Assembly: GCF_002006995.1 (NCBI RefSeq)
Contig: NZ_MRUL01000002.1
Span: 310,001-374,000, forward strand
Direction of reading: 5' to 3'
Length of the DNA stretch: 64,000 nucleotides
DNA from: Izhakiella australiensis
Lineage (GTDB): Bacteria; Pseudomonadota; Gammaproteobacteria; Enterobacterales; Enterobacteriaceae
Shown: positions 1 to 8,931 of the stretch, in pieces
Layout of the letters: each line of letters opens with the position of its first letter
How positions within the stretch are numbered: the first letter of the stretch is position 1
Position numbers and translations under genes: made by a program
Notes under the pieces: generated by a model
What the model saw: only the letters and a program-made list of their open reading frames with translations
Told to the model about the DNA's origin: nothing
Database searches by the model: none

Positions 1-804
1 GGCTTGATGCAGGCGCACCACCTCGCCAACGACAATAAGCGTTGGCGATCGTAGCTGATAACAGCTGACGTCAGCAGATAAATTACGCAAACTGCTGATG
101 ATAACCCGCTGATCGGGTCGGGTGCCGTTTTCGATTAGCGCCACGGGGGTATCGGCACTGCGGCCAGCAGAAAGCATCTGTCGGCACAGCGCCTCGCACC
201 AGCGCAGCCCCATATAAAACACCAGCGTCTGTCGGCTGTCCGCCAGTAGTTCCGCGCCGATCTGCGGCTCGCCGCTGCGGCCATGGCCGGTAATCAATCT
301 GACCGATTGTGAAAAATCGCGGTGCGTCAACGGAATACCCGCCGACGCCGAGCATCCCGAGGCGGCAGTAATGCCAGGCACGATGTGGCAGGCAATACCC
401 GCCTGCTGCAGCCAGAGCATCTCTTCACCACCGCGGCCAAAGATGAAAGGGTCACCCCCTTTCAGGCGAATCACCTGCCGTCCACTTTGCGCTAGCTCCA
501 CCAACAGCTGATTAATATGGCTTTGCTTCATGCCGTGATGGCCTGGACATTTACCCACATCAATCAGCTCGGCGGTGGGCGCCACCAGCTGCATTACCTC
601 ATCGCTAACCAGTCGGTCGTAGACCACCACCTCGGCCTGACTCAGCAGCCGGGCAGCCTTCACCGTCAGCAATTCGGCATCCCCCGGCCCGGCGCCCATC
701 AGCCAGACTTCACCGACAGCGCCTGACTGAGCGCGCGCGGCAGGTGGAGTGGCCGCTTCGTGCTTGCGCGTTGCGCGGCCTGCGCTGTACTGCATAGCGA
801 TCAT
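1..804 (-). CDS. cobA: Uroporphyrinogen-III C-methyltransferase (partial, cut by window start)
   Basis: SAM-dependent enzyme that methylates uroporphyrinogen III twice to precorrin-2, the first committed step to siroheme, the prosthetic group of the nitrite reductase encoded just upstream. 268 codons are visible and the frame is open at the left edge, so the C-terminus is missing. Family motifs seen: GAGPGD at residues 37-42, VVYDRL, GGDPFIFGRGGEE and PGITAA. The roughly 30 residues before the SUMT domain are far too short to be the CysG dehydrogenase/ferrochelatase half, so this is a stand-alone CobA type. The ATG overlaps the nirB stop (ATGA), which implies translational coupling in one operon. 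Precorrin-2 oxidation and iron insertion would have to come from a gene elsewhere. Confidence 0.93.
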   Translation of the reverse strand, partial: MIAMQYSAGRATRKHEAATPPAARAQSGAVGEVWLMGAGPGDAELLTVKAARLLSQAEVVVYDRLVSDEVMQLVAPTAELIDVGKCPGHHGMKQSHINQLLVELAQSGRQVIRLKGGDPFIFGRGGEEMLWLQQAGIACHIVPGITAASGCSASAGIPLTHRDFSQSVRLITGHGRSGEPQIGAELLADSRQTLVFYMGLRWCEALCRQMLSAGRSADTPVALIENGTRPDQRVIISSLRNLSADVSCYQLRSPTLIVVGEVVRLHQA

Positions 805-3701
805 GAGGTTACCTGGTCATCGCACATTGCAACCCTCTGCTGCGGCTCGCCGGCCACCTGCACCTTGCCGTTCACAACCTGCACCGGCCAGCTGCGCAGG
901 CTGCGATCCGGGTTATCAATGCCCTTGCCGTCCTGCAAACGAAAACGCTGTTTATAGAGCGGAGAGATAACAACCGGCTCGCCGGCAACATCACCAAGAA
1001 TACCGCGCGAAATCACGCTGGCATGCGTGCCTGGCTCCTGGTCTTGCAGGGCAAAAACGTCGCCGTCAAGGCGGAACAAAGCAATGCGTTCACCGGCCAG
1101 GCGGGCGCCAATTCCTGCCTGCGGCGGAATAGACTCCAGATCGCACAGCGTATGCCACCCCACCGAAGGCTGCTGCGTCGTGGTCAGCGCACGATACTCG
1201 GTTGCCGGGCGAAGCTGACCGCGTTCAGGCTGACGCTGCAGGGTTTCGTCCTGCTGCTGGCTGTTGACCGCCGTGTGGAACAGCGCGCGACGGTCAGGAT
1301 TATCCAGCGTCGTTTTCCATTCACACTGGTAGGCATCCACCACCCGCTGCATGTCGACTTCCAGCTGTGCGCCAATTGCCAGCGAGTCCTCAATAACAAC
1401 CTCGCGCAGGTAGTCCAGTCCCCCTTCCAGGTTATCCATCCAGACGCTGGTGCGCTGCAGACGATCGGCAGTGCGAATATAGAACATCAGGATCCTGTCG
1501 ACGTAGCGGATCAATGTTTCACTGTCGAGGTCGCTGGCGAACAGGTCGGCATGGCGCGGCTTCATGCCGCCGTTGCCACAGACGTACAGGTTCCAGCCCT
1601 TGTCAGTCGCAATAATCCCAATATCTTTACTTTGCGCTTCGGAACATTCACGGGTGCAGCCGGAAACCGCCATTTTAATTTTATGCGGCGAGCGTAACCC
1701 CTTGTAGCGATTTTCTATCTCGATGGCGAAGCCGGTAGAATCCTGCACGCCGTAGCGGCACCAGGTGGCGCCCACGCAGGATTTAACCGTTCGCAGCGAT
1801 TTGCCGTAGGCGTGGCCGGTTTCGAATCCAGCGGCAATTAAGTCGTCCCAGATAAGCGGAAGCTGATCGAGACTGGCGCCGAACAGGTCGATACGCTGCC
1901 CGCCGGTGATTTTACAATAGAGCTGATAGCGCTGGGCAATCTCGCCGATAGTAATCAGCCTCTGCGGCGTAATTTCGCCGGCGGGTATCCGCGGAACCAC
2001 GGAGTAACTGCCATCTTTCTGAATATTGGCGAAGTAGCGATCGTTGGTATCCTGCAGCGGCAAATGTTCAGGTTTCAGCAGATACTCATTCCATGTCGAA
2101 GCCAGTAGCGATCCAACTAACGGCTTACAGACTTCGCATCCCAGCCCGTGGCCATGCTTAGCCAACAGCTGGTCAAATGATTTGATCTCTTCCACCTGAA
2201 TCAGGTGCTGCAGCTGCTGGCGAGAGAAGGCGAAATGTTCGCAAACGTCTTTTTTCACCGCGACGCCATTCTGCGCCAGCTGATATTCCATGACCTGTTT
2301 AACCAGCGGTACGCAGCCGCCGCAGCCGGTTCCAGCCTTGGTCATGGCCTTGACGGCAGCCAGGTCGGTGGCGCCGGCGTTAACCGCCTGGCAAATCGTT
2401 GCTTTATTGACGTTATAGCATGAACAAATCTGTGCGCTGTCCGGCAGCGCGGCGACGCCCAGCGCTTTGGCTGGCGCACCGGCACTTTGCGGTAAAATTA
2501 AGCTTTCCGGCGCATCCGGCAGCGGCATTGCATTCAGCATCATTTGCAGCAGCATGCTGTACTCGCTGCTGTCGCCCACCAGCACCGCCCCCAACAGGCG
2601 TTGACCATCGGCGGAAACGACGATTTTTTTGTAGACTTCCTGCGGCTCGTTGGTCCAGTAATAGCTCTGGCTGCCGGGCGTCCGGCCATGCGCATCGCCC
2701 AGCGAAGCCACCTCGACGCCGAGCAATTTCAGCTTGGTGCTCATATCTGCGCCGTTAAACGCCGCCGTTTCGCCGGCAAGCGTGGCCGCCAGCGTCCTCG
2801 CCATCTGATAGCCCGGCGCCACCAGACCATAGTTTTCACCCTGCCACAGCGCGCATTCGCCGATGGCATAAACGCCGCTGTGCGAAGTCTGGCATTGATC
2901 ATTAATGACGATACCGCCACGCGGGCCAAGGCTGAGTCCGGCGGTACGGGCCAGCGAATCCTGTGGCCGGATGCCGGCGGAGAACAGCACCAGGTCCGTC
3001 TCAAGCAGGACGTCGTCCGCGAAGCGCAGCTGTAATCCTCCATCAGGACTGGCTTCGATAGCCTCGGTCACTTTGCTGGTATGCACCCGTACGTCCAGCG
3101 CCTCAATTTTACGGTTGAGCATCTGCGCGCCGCCGTCATCAAGCTGAACCGCCATTAGCCGCGGCGCAAACTCAACCACATGGGTCTCAAGCCCCAGCTG
3201 TTTTAAGGCATTCGCCGCCTCCAGGCCCAGTAATCCGCCGCCGATCACCACGCCCCGGCGCGCATCCCTCGCCCAGGCGCTAATCGCCTCAAGGTCATCA
3301 AGCGTACGGTAAACAAAGCAGCCCGGCAGATCGTTACCTTCAACGGGGGGAACGAAGGGATAAGAGCCGGTCGCCAGTACCAGCTTGTCCCAGTGCAGCT
3401 CTTTGCCGTCGCTGTCGCGCAGAGTATGGCGATCGCAGTCAACAGCCAGCACTTCGCAGCCGGTGTGCAGCGTAATACCGTTGGTGGTAAAAAAACCGGG
3501 CTCAACCAGCGAGAGATCATCAGGGGTTTTACCGCTGAACCAGGAGGTGAGATAAACCCGGTCATAAGCCATGTAGCGTTCGGCGCCGTACACCACTACC
3601 TGATATTGCTGATGCAACTGTTTTTCTACCAGTTGCTGAAGAAAATGGTGGCCGACCATGCCGTGACCGACGACGGCGAGAATGGGTTTGCGCCTCATCA
3701 T
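801..3701 (-). CDS. nirB: NADH-dependent nitrite reductase, NirB fused to NirD
   Basis: Cytoplasmic siroheme enzyme reducing nitrite to ammonium with NADH. The start is taken as the ATG at 3701, which follows a strong AGGAGG; an in-frame codon at 3752 lacks this signal. This gives 966 residues. Order: FAD/NAD(P)-binding part (GHGMVG near the N-terminus, later GGGLLG), BFD-like [2Fe-2S] domain (CSC and CGGC near residues 425-460), sulfite/nitrite reductase repeats with the [4Fe-4S]/siroheme cysteines (C-x5-C in CVGATWC, C-x3-C in CTREC), then about 110 residues resembling the NirD Rieske-like small subunit. That last part has no Cys/His cluster ligands, as is usual for NirD. NirB and NirD are separate in E. 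coli; Klebsiella NasB is a comparable long protein (from memory). An FNR-like box upstream suggests anaerobic control. Confidence 0.93.
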   Translation of the reverse strand: MMRRKPILAVVGHGMVGHHFLQQLVEKQLHQQYQVVVYGAERYMAYDRVYLTSWFSGKTPDDLSLVEPGFFTTNGITLHTGCEVLAVDCDRHTLRDSDGKELHWDKLVLATGSYPFVPPVEGNDLPGCFVYRTLDDLEAISAWARDARRGVVIGGGLLGLEAANALKQLGLETHVVEFAPRLMAVQLDDGGAQMLNRKIEALDVRVHTSKVTEAIEASPDGGLQLRFADDVLLETDLVLFSAGIRPQDSLARTAGLSLGPRGGIVINDQCQTSHSGVYAIGECALWQGENYGLVAPGYQMARTLAATLAGETAAFNGADMSTKLKLLGVEVASLGDAHGRTPGSQSYYWTNEPQEVYKKIVVSADGQRLLGAVLVGDSSEYSMLLQMMLNAMPLPDAPESLILPQSAGAPAKALGVAALPDSAQICSCYNVNKATICQAVNAGATDLAAVKAMTKAGTGCGGCVPLVKQVMEYQLAQNGVAVKKDVCEHFAFSRQQLQHLIQVEEIKSFDQLLAKHGHGLGCEVCKPLVGSLLASTWNEYLLKPEHLPLQDTNDRYFANIQKDGSYSVVPRIPAGEITPQRLITIGEIAQRYQLYCKITGGQRIDLFGASLDQLPLIWDDLIAAGFETGHAYGKSLRTVKSCVGATWCRYGVQDSTGFAIEIENRYKGLRSPHKIKMAVSGCTRECSEAQSKDIGIIATDKGWNLYVCGNGGMKPRHADLFASDLDSETLIRYVDRILMFYIRTADRLQRTSVWMDNLEGGLDYLREVVIEDSLAIGAQLEVDMQRVVDAYQCEWKTTLDNPDRRALFHTAVNSQQQDETLQRQPERGQLRPATEYRALTTTQQPSVGWHTLCDLESIPPQAGIGARLAGERIALFRLDGDVFALQDQEPGTHASVISRGILGDVAGEPVVISPLYKQRFRLQDGKGIDNPDRSLRSWPVQVVNGKVQVAGEPQQRVAMCDDQVTS

Positions 3702-4257
3702 TACAACTCCTCCTGATGATTTTTTTGCTGGCGATGTTAGTACCGCCTGCAAATTGTCTCGCCCTGAATGATTAGTCGCGCTGATTTATATCAAAGCTAA
3801 AGCACAAACTGCCGAAAATTGATCCGTAACGATTCAGCAAGAATTTTACGTCTGGCTTATTTATATGCAGATCATATTTTGCCCGGTGCGAAAAAGCCTG
3901 GCTGATGCGCCCGGAATGATAATCGCGGCGAATTTCGGGACGGTGGCCAGCAACCTGATAACAAATTGTTAAAAAAAACGACAAACGACGATGTTTTATT
4001 GGAATCAGTTTGCGGCCTGCCGCACTTTGCGGCACACTCGTCACATCTGAACCAGGCACTTAACATGATCATCATCAGCCTGCAATCGAGTTGAATCTCA
4101 AAAGCGACAGATAAGCAGTGGCCTCTACGGTTTTGGATAGTTATCAGCAGCCTGAAAAGTACAGATGTGTCTGAAAGTGAGACCGGCCTTCAGTCGGTCA
4201 GATACAGGTACGCCAGGTGTTTGTCGTGAGCTTACTCAGCATATATCGAGGAATAGC
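3702..4257. other. Divergent intergenic region between nirB and the type VI locus
   Basis: About 555 bases with no convincing gene; short open frames here show no family features. It holds the FNR-like box and the putative nirB -10 element at its left end. The right end carries the promoter region of the lipoprotein gene, with AGGAA in front of its GTG start. The central part, near 3960-4000, is A-rich. Confidence 0.6.
3781..3794 (-). promoter_or_regulatory. FNR-like binding site upstream of nirB
   Basis: On the minus strand this reads TTGATATAAATCAG, matching 9 of 10 bases of the FNR consensus TTGAT-N4-ATCAA. A hexamer GACAAT at 3753-3758 (4 of 6 matches to TATAAT) lies 30-35 bases downstream of the box centre. 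This is the geometry of a class II FNR promoter with the site near -41.5. The inferred transcript start is about 3746, some 45 bases before the nirB start codon. The sequence match is direct; the function is inferred. Confidence 0.55.
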
Positions 4258-4749
4258 GTGAAAATTCACATCGCCCTGACCCTGTTGACCGTGCTTACAC
4301 TTGCCGGCTGCAAAGCGCCCGCGCCGTCCGTTAATGATGACACGCTGGTGACCAGCGAGGTTGATGGCGTAACGCTAACTCACCGTCATGCGGTTGAGGC
4401 CCCCAGCAGTTTTTCACCGGTAAATCAGCAGTGGCGGGCGCTATATAACGCGTCGGTGATGACCCGCCCCGATTTCAGCGGCAAAGTGGTCAGCTACCTG
4501 GAAAACGGTAAACCCTTTACCGTTTTAGGCAACGTACAAAACGGCTGGCTGGCTATTGCGGAAGCCGACCAGCAGCAGCTTATTGGCTATGTGCCCCTGC
4601 GCGCCGGGGTGATCGCTGACCGCTATGATGCGACGCTGCGTAGCGATCGCCCACGTCCGCGTAAAGCGGCAAAACAGGTGTGTGTTGACGTGGGCGGCGC
4701 CAGCAAAGCCTGCCGCAATAATAGTACCGCCACCTGGATCCTCGAATAA
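4258..4749 (+). CDS. SH3-domain lipoprotein heading the type VI locus
   Basis: 163-residue envelope lipoprotein. The start is taken as GTG 4258 (AGGAA upstream) because it places a lipoprotein signal at the N-terminus: a hydrophobic stretch ending in the lipobox LAGC. The middle part, about residues 65-125, looks like a bacterial SH3 fold, with VMTRPDFSGKVV and GWLAI followed by a Gly-Tyr-Val strand. The C-terminus has two cysteines (VCVDVGG, KACRNN) that could pair. It precedes tssL on the same strand and probably belongs with that cluster, but a hairpin separates them. It does not look like TssJ, the usual type VI lipoprotein. Function unknown; binding of peptidoglycan or of the TssL/TssM complex is conjecture. 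Confidence 0.75.
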   Translation: MKIHIALTLLTVLTLAGCKAPAPSVNDDTLVTSEVDGVTLTHRHAVEAPSSFSPVNQQWRALYNASVMTRPDFSGKVVSYLENGKPFTVLGNVQNGWLAIAEADQQQLIGYVPLRAGVIADRYDATLRSDRPRPRKAAKQVCVDVGGASKACRNNSTATWILE

Positions 4750-4751
4750 TC

Positions 4752-4770
4752 GCCCTCATCAAGCGAGGGC
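4752..4770 (+). terminator. Hairpin after the SH3 lipoprotein gene
   Basis: Stem GCCCTC/GAGGGC with a 7-base loop directly after the stop codon, followed by an A/T-rich run (TATATCCTTATTTAT) rather than a clean T-tract. It could be a weak terminator or a processing hairpin between the lipoprotein gene and tssL. Confidence 0.45.
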
Positions 4771-4843
4771 TATATCCTTATTTATAATTAAATCTGGCAG
4801 CGCCACGGCGCCGCCAGAAGCTGACCGGAATTGAAACCGCCTG

Positions 4844-6079
4844 ATGACGCAGGATAACATCGCTTATGAGCCAGCCAGCATGAATAGCGATAACCTTTTA
4901 CTTCACTGTGCAGCGCCTCTGCTCAATACCATTGTGCAGCTGAGGCTGGCGGCGACTCATGACGATCCGCCGGCGCTGCGCTTGCAGCTGGTTGAGGAGA
5001 TCCGGCGCTTTGAACAGCGTGGCAAACAGGCTGATATCCCCGCTGAAATGATTATCGCCGCACGCTACTGCCTCTGTAGCGCGCTGGATGAAGCCGCTGC
5101 GCAAACGCCATGGGGTAGCCGCGGCATCTGGTCGGGCAACGGCCTGCTGGTAAACTTCCATAATGAAAGCTGGGGCGGTGAAAAGTTCTTTCAGATACTC
5201 GCCCGCGCGTCGCAGGCGCCCCACCAGCATATCTGGCTGTTAGAAATTATTCATTATTGTCTGCTGCTCGGCTATGAAGGCCGTTACCGCACGCTGGACA
5301 ATGGCCGCACTCAGCGTGACGGAATTCGCAATCGTTTGTCGAAGCTGATTGAAGAAACGCGCGGCTCCCCGCCGACAATGCTATCGCCGCCGCTGGAAGC
5401 CCGTCCGCGCCACGGTCCTTTATGGCGGCCTCCCGTTCCGCTTTGGGTTTCTCTTACGCTAACTGCGCTCATTGCCTGTCTGATTTATTCAACCTTTAAC
5501 TGGCGCCTGAGCGAGCACGCCGCACAGCTGCTAAGCGGCATTTACCAGATGCCGTTGCCTGGCGAAAACGACAATAGCGGAGCACATCGCAGCGGCGGCT
5601 CGCCGTCGCTGTTGGATTTATCCAAACCGCTTGCCGATCTGATCAATGAAGGCAAGCTTGAAGTCATTGAAGGCAGCAATGACAGCAAAGTTATTATTTC
5701 TTCTGCTGCATTGTTTGACGCCGCCAGCTCGCAGCTAACGCCTGCGGGTCGTGCGCTGGTTTCACGCGTCGCAGTGGCGATGGACAGCAGGCGCGGCGCA
5801 ATTCTGGTTAGCGCCTGGGCCGAGAGTCGTCCGCCATCGGAAGAGCGCTTTGCCACTAACTATGAATATACCCTGGCGCAGGCGCGCAGCGTTTCGGCGG
5901 TGCTACAGCGGGTTATGACGCAAAACCCTCATAGCATCCGCGTTGAAGGTCGCGGCAATAATGCCTCGGCCAGCAGCGCGACGCGTACTCATCAACGCCT
6001 GCTAAAAAGACGTATCGAAGTCACGCTTTATCCCAGCCCCGATAATGCCGGGGAAGCCGCCACACGGAGAAAACCCTGA
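4844..6079 (+). CDS. tssL: Type VI secretion TssL with C-terminal OmpA-like domain
   Basis: Inner-membrane component of the type VI membrane complex (IcmH/DotU family), 411 residues. The cytoplasmic DotU-like domain covers roughly residues 18-180, with typical pieces such as ARYCLCSALDEAA, SWGGEKFF and YCLLLGYEGRY. One membrane segment follows near 200-222. The periplasmic OmpA/MotB-like peptidoglycan-binding domain is at about 280-400 (VEGRGNN region). Extended TssL proteins of this kind anchor the complex to the cell wall. The stop overlaps the tssM start (TGATG), showing coupling. An alternative ATG lies 12 codons inside. Confidence 0.93.
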   Translation: MTQDNIAYEPASMNSDNLLLHCAAPLLNTIVQLRLAATHDDPPALRLQLVEEIRRFEQRGKQADIPAEMIIAARYCLCSALDEAAAQTPWGSRGIWSGNGLLVNFHNESWGGEKFFQILARASQAPHQHIWLLEIIHYCLLLGYEGRYRTLDNGRTQRDGIRNRLSKLIEETRGSPPTMLSPPLEARPRHGPLWRPPVPLWVSLTLTALIACLIYSTFNWRLSEHAAQLLSGIYQMPLPGENDNSGAHRSGGSPSLLDLSKPLADLINEGKLEVIEGSNDSKVIISSAALFDAASSQLTPAGRALVSRVAVAMDSRRGAILVSAWAESRPPSEERFATNYEYTLAQARSVSAVLQRVMTQNPHSIRVEGRGNNASASSATRTHQRLLKRRIEVTLYPSPDNAGEAATRRKP

Positions 6080-8187
6080 TGCGCTTACGCCGACTGGCAA
6101 GTCACCGTCTGTTCTGGGGCTTAATTGGCGTTGCCGCCCTGTCCGCGCTGATCTGGATGGTTGGGCCCATGCTCCCGCTGGGCGAGGCTCACTGGCTTGA
6201 CGCCAGCAGTCATCGCCTGCTGGCGATCATGCTGTGCATTAGCCTCTGGCTGCTGCTGCGCGTGCTGCCCTATCTCTGGCGGCGCTGGTTTAACCGCCGC
6301 ATGTTGACCAGTCTGGCGCAGAATGACCATGACAGAGCCGAGCAGCACGCGGCTAAAGAGCTTCTGGATGCCCGCTTTGCAGAGGCGGTCGGCATGCTAA
6401 AAAACGTGACCTTCGCCCAGGAGCAAACGGTTAAAAGTCGCTGGGGTCTGAGCCGCCTGCGCGCACAATATCTGTATGAAGTGCCCTGGTACATCATTCT
6501 CGGCGCCCCCGGCGCTGGCAAAACCACCGCGCTGACCAATTCCGGCCTGGCATTTCCGCTACAGGATCGCTTCGGGCGCGCGCCGGTACGCGGTATCGGC
6601 GGAACCCGAAACTGTGACTGGTGGTTTACCAATAAAGCGGTACTACTGGATACCGCCGGGCGCTACAGCCTGCATGAGGGCCAGCACGTGCGCGATGCCA
6701 GCGAATGGCAGACCTTTATCGCCCTGTTAAAACGTTACCGCACCCGTCAGCCCATCAACGGCGTGATGATGACCATCAGCGTCGCCGACCTGCTAAGCGA
6801 TTCAGCTGAAGTCCGCTTTGCCCAGGCGAATGCCATGCGCCAGCGCCTGCTGGAGCTGCATAAACATACCGGAATACATTACCCGGTTTACGTGATGGTC
6901 ACCAAAACCGATCTGCTGCGCGGCTTTATGAGCTACTTCTCGCGCATGGACAAAGCGCAGCGGGATCAAATCTGGGGGTTCACCGTACCCTGGCAACCCC
7001 AACATCAGCAGGATACTGAGCTGCAAGCGCACTTTGCCAGCCAGTTTGATTTACTGGCGTCGCGCCTTAGTGCCCAGTTACCGCAGAGGATGGCTCACGA
7101 TGCCGACCTGAGCGAGCGGGCGGAAGCGTTCCTGTTTCCTCAGCAGTTCAACCTGATAAAACCGCTGCTGGCTGAGTATCTCGGGATTGTCTTTCGCCAC
7201 CAGGAAGGCCCCTCCGGCTGGTCGCTGCGCGGCTTATTTTTTACCAGCGGTACGCAGGAAGGATTACCGTTTGATCGGGTGATGGGCGAACTTAGCCGCA
7301 AACTTCAGCTGCCGCAGCAGCAAAATCAGACTATCGCCGCCTGGGACAGCGTTAATCGCAGTGCGCCCATCCCGGCCAGCAAAGGACAGAGCTTTTTTAT
7401 TCACGATATGCTGGAACAGGTGGTCTTCCCCGAACGCGGTCTGGCGGGCAGCGATCGCTCCTGGGAACATCGTAATCGGCTGTTTCATTGGTTCGGCTAC
7501 GGCGCGCTGGCATTAGCGCTGGTGCTGGTATCCTGCTTCTGGACTACCAGCTATTTGAAAAATAACCACTATCTCAATCAAATCGCCCAGCGCCTGCCAG
7601 CCCTCAGCGGACAGGCACGGCAACTTGCGCACGATAACAACGGGTCCATACTGAATCTGCTACCCTTCCTGAATAACCTGGTACTATTGCCGCAGAACGG
7701 CGGTCTCAACCTCAACGATCCGCCTTTAAGTATGCGCGCAGGACTCTATCGGGGGGAGCAAATGAGCGATGCGGCCTGGAGTCTGTATCAGAACGCGCTT
7801 AATACGCTGCTGATGCCCAAAGTTGCGCAGGTGATTACCAGCAGCTTGCGCGATGACAAGGGTAACGACAATGAGTACAGTCGCAACGCGCTGCGCGCCT
7901 ATCAGATGCTTTATCAGCCGCGCAGTTACGACGGTGAGTTTTTACGCGGTTGGGTAATGCAAAATCTGCAACGCAGCCTGCCGGCTTCGGTTACCAGCCG
8001 CGAACTTCAGCAGCTCGACTGGCATCTCAGTCAGCTACTGGATCGCCAGATTCAATCATCGCCCTATGCGCGCGATAACGCGTTGATGATGCACAAACTG
8101 GCAGTAGAACTGAATCATGCAGGTCTGAGCGATAACGGAGCAGGCAGCGCTGCCCCCATCGTCCACCGGCTTGCGGCCCGACGCTGA
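6079..8187 (+). CDS. tssM: Type VI secretion TssM/IcmF, short form
   Basis: Inner-membrane IcmF-family protein that normally spans the envelope and binds TssL and TssJ. Two N-terminal membrane segments lie near residues 11-31 and 47-66. A GTPase-like domain has the Walker A motif GAPGAGKT at 142-149, the RGIGGTRNCDWW stretch and a DTAGRY box. A third membrane segment is near 472-494. Only about 208 residues follow it, so the protein is 702 residues, against roughly 1100-1200 usual for the family. The C-terminal periplasmic part that contacts TssJ is absent, and no continuation is seen in any frame before tagF. This is either a natural short form or a 3' deletion ending in a new stop. Confidence 0.9.
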   Translation: MRLRRLASHRLFWGLIGVAALSALIWMVGPMLPLGEAHWLDASSHRLLAIMLCISLWLLLRVLPYLWRRWFNRRMLTSLAQNDHDRAEQHAAKELLDARFAEAVGMLKNVTFAQEQTVKSRWGLSRLRAQYLYEVPWYIILGAPGAGKTTALTNSGLAFPLQDRFGRAPVRGIGGTRNCDWWFTNKAVLLDTAGRYSLHEGQHVRDASEWQTFIALLKRYRTRQPINGVMMTISVADLLSDSAEVRFAQANAMRQRLLELHKHTGIHYPVYVMVTKTDLLRGFMSYFSRMDKAQRDQIWGFTVPWQPQHQQDTELQAHFASQFDLLASRLSAQLPQRMAHDADLSERAEAFLFPQQFNLIKPLLAEYLGIVFRHQEGPSGWSLRGLFFTSGTQEGLPFDRVMGELSRKLQLPQQQNQTIAAWDSVNRSAPIPASKGQSFFIHDMLEQVVFPERGLAGSDRSWEHRNRLFHWFGYGALALALVLVSCFWTTSYLKNNHYLNQIAQRLPALSGQARQLAHDNNGSILNLLPFLNNLVLLPQNGGLNLNDPPLSMRAGLYRGEQMSDAAWSLYQNALNTLLMPKVAQVITSSLRDDKGNDNEYSRNALRAYQMLYQPRSYDGEFLRGWVMQNLQRSLPASVTSRELQQLDWHLSQLLDRQIQSSPYARDNALMMHKLAVELNHAGLSDNGAGSAAPIVHRLAARR

Positions 8188-8220
8188 CGCAGACTAAATA
8201 ATGCTAAACAGGTCATAATT

Positions 8221-8898
8221 ATGACGATGACACGCGGCCCTGGTTGGTATGGCAAGCTACCAACCACCGGCGACTTTATCCAGCACCGACTGACAGAAAC
8301 CACCGTCAGCAGCTGGTTCAGTTGGATCCAGAGCGGATTGCAGACATGGCACCAGAATTACAGCCACGGCAATGATTTTTTGCACGCCCCGGTGTGGAAT
8401 TTTATTCTGCCCGCGACCCTTGGCATACAGCGCGTTCAGCTTGGCGTGATGGTGCCATCGCAGGACCGCGTCGGACGCATCTGGCCGCTGCTGGCGATAC
8501 AAAGCATCGCGGTAGATGGCTGGCAACCGTCACAGCTCAATCTGGCCCATGACTGGCTGTTTACGCTAGGACGATTACTGCACGACGCCGTGAATCAGCG
8601 GCAAAGTCCGCAAACGCTGGCAAGCAACCTCGCTGCGCTGCCAGCGTTGCCGCATAAAGTCGTGACCGGTCAGAGCCGGCAGGCCAGCGCAGGTCAACTG
8701 CCATGGAGCGAGGCGGCTAGCCAATTTGATCCCCATCAGTACACCAGCTACTGGTGGACGCAGCGAAGTGAAAAGCAGCCGTTAAAAACCCATCGTCACA
8801 GCGGTAAACTCACGGCGCAGTTATTTACGCTATTATTTAACCCCGAGCGTGGGGCCATGGCGGGCAGAAATGGACTCTATCCCCCCATGTTTGAGTAG
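8221..8898 (+). CDS. tagF: Type VI accessory protein TagF
   Basis: 225-residue TagF/ImpM family protein, recognised by its N-terminal signature PGWYGKLPTTGDFI and the downstream SQDRVGR-like region (MVPSQDRVGRIWPL). In Pseudomonas and Serratia, TagF represses type VI assembly after translation, acting with Fha and opposing the PpkA/PppA switch; that role is family knowledge. Neighbours fha, pppA and ppkA complete the same threonine-phosphorylation module. The start is ATG 8221 with ACAGG upstream; ATG 8227 is possible. Confidence 0.9.
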   Translation: MTMTRGPGWYGKLPTTGDFIQHRLTETTVSSWFSWIQSGLQTWHQNYSHGNDFLHAPVWNFILPATLGIQRVQLGVMVPSQDRVGRIWPLLAIQSIAVDGWQPSQLNLAHDWLFTLGRLLHDAVNQRQSPQTLASNLAALPALPHKVVTGQSRQASAGQLPWSEAASQFDPHQYTSYWWTQRSEKQPLKTHRHSGKLTAQLFTLLFNPERGAMAGRNGLYPPMFE

Positions 8899-8931
8899 CC
8901 CGGCCACCGGCCGCTGATTCAGGAAACCGCA

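Noticed and set aside
1023-1697. 224-codon open frame on the plus strand
   Set aside because: It lies entirely antisense to the nirB C-terminal region, has no family motif, and arises from codon bias of the real gene.
801-3701. NirB and NirD as two genes joined by a sequencing error
   Set aside because: The linker between the two parts is continuous, without loss of conserved residues, and similar long proteins (NasB type) exist.
4258-4749. TssJ lipoprotein of the type VI system
   Set aside because: The mature part looks like an SH3 fold with GWLAI-type strands, not the TssJ sandwich, and TssM lacks the TssJ-binding part.
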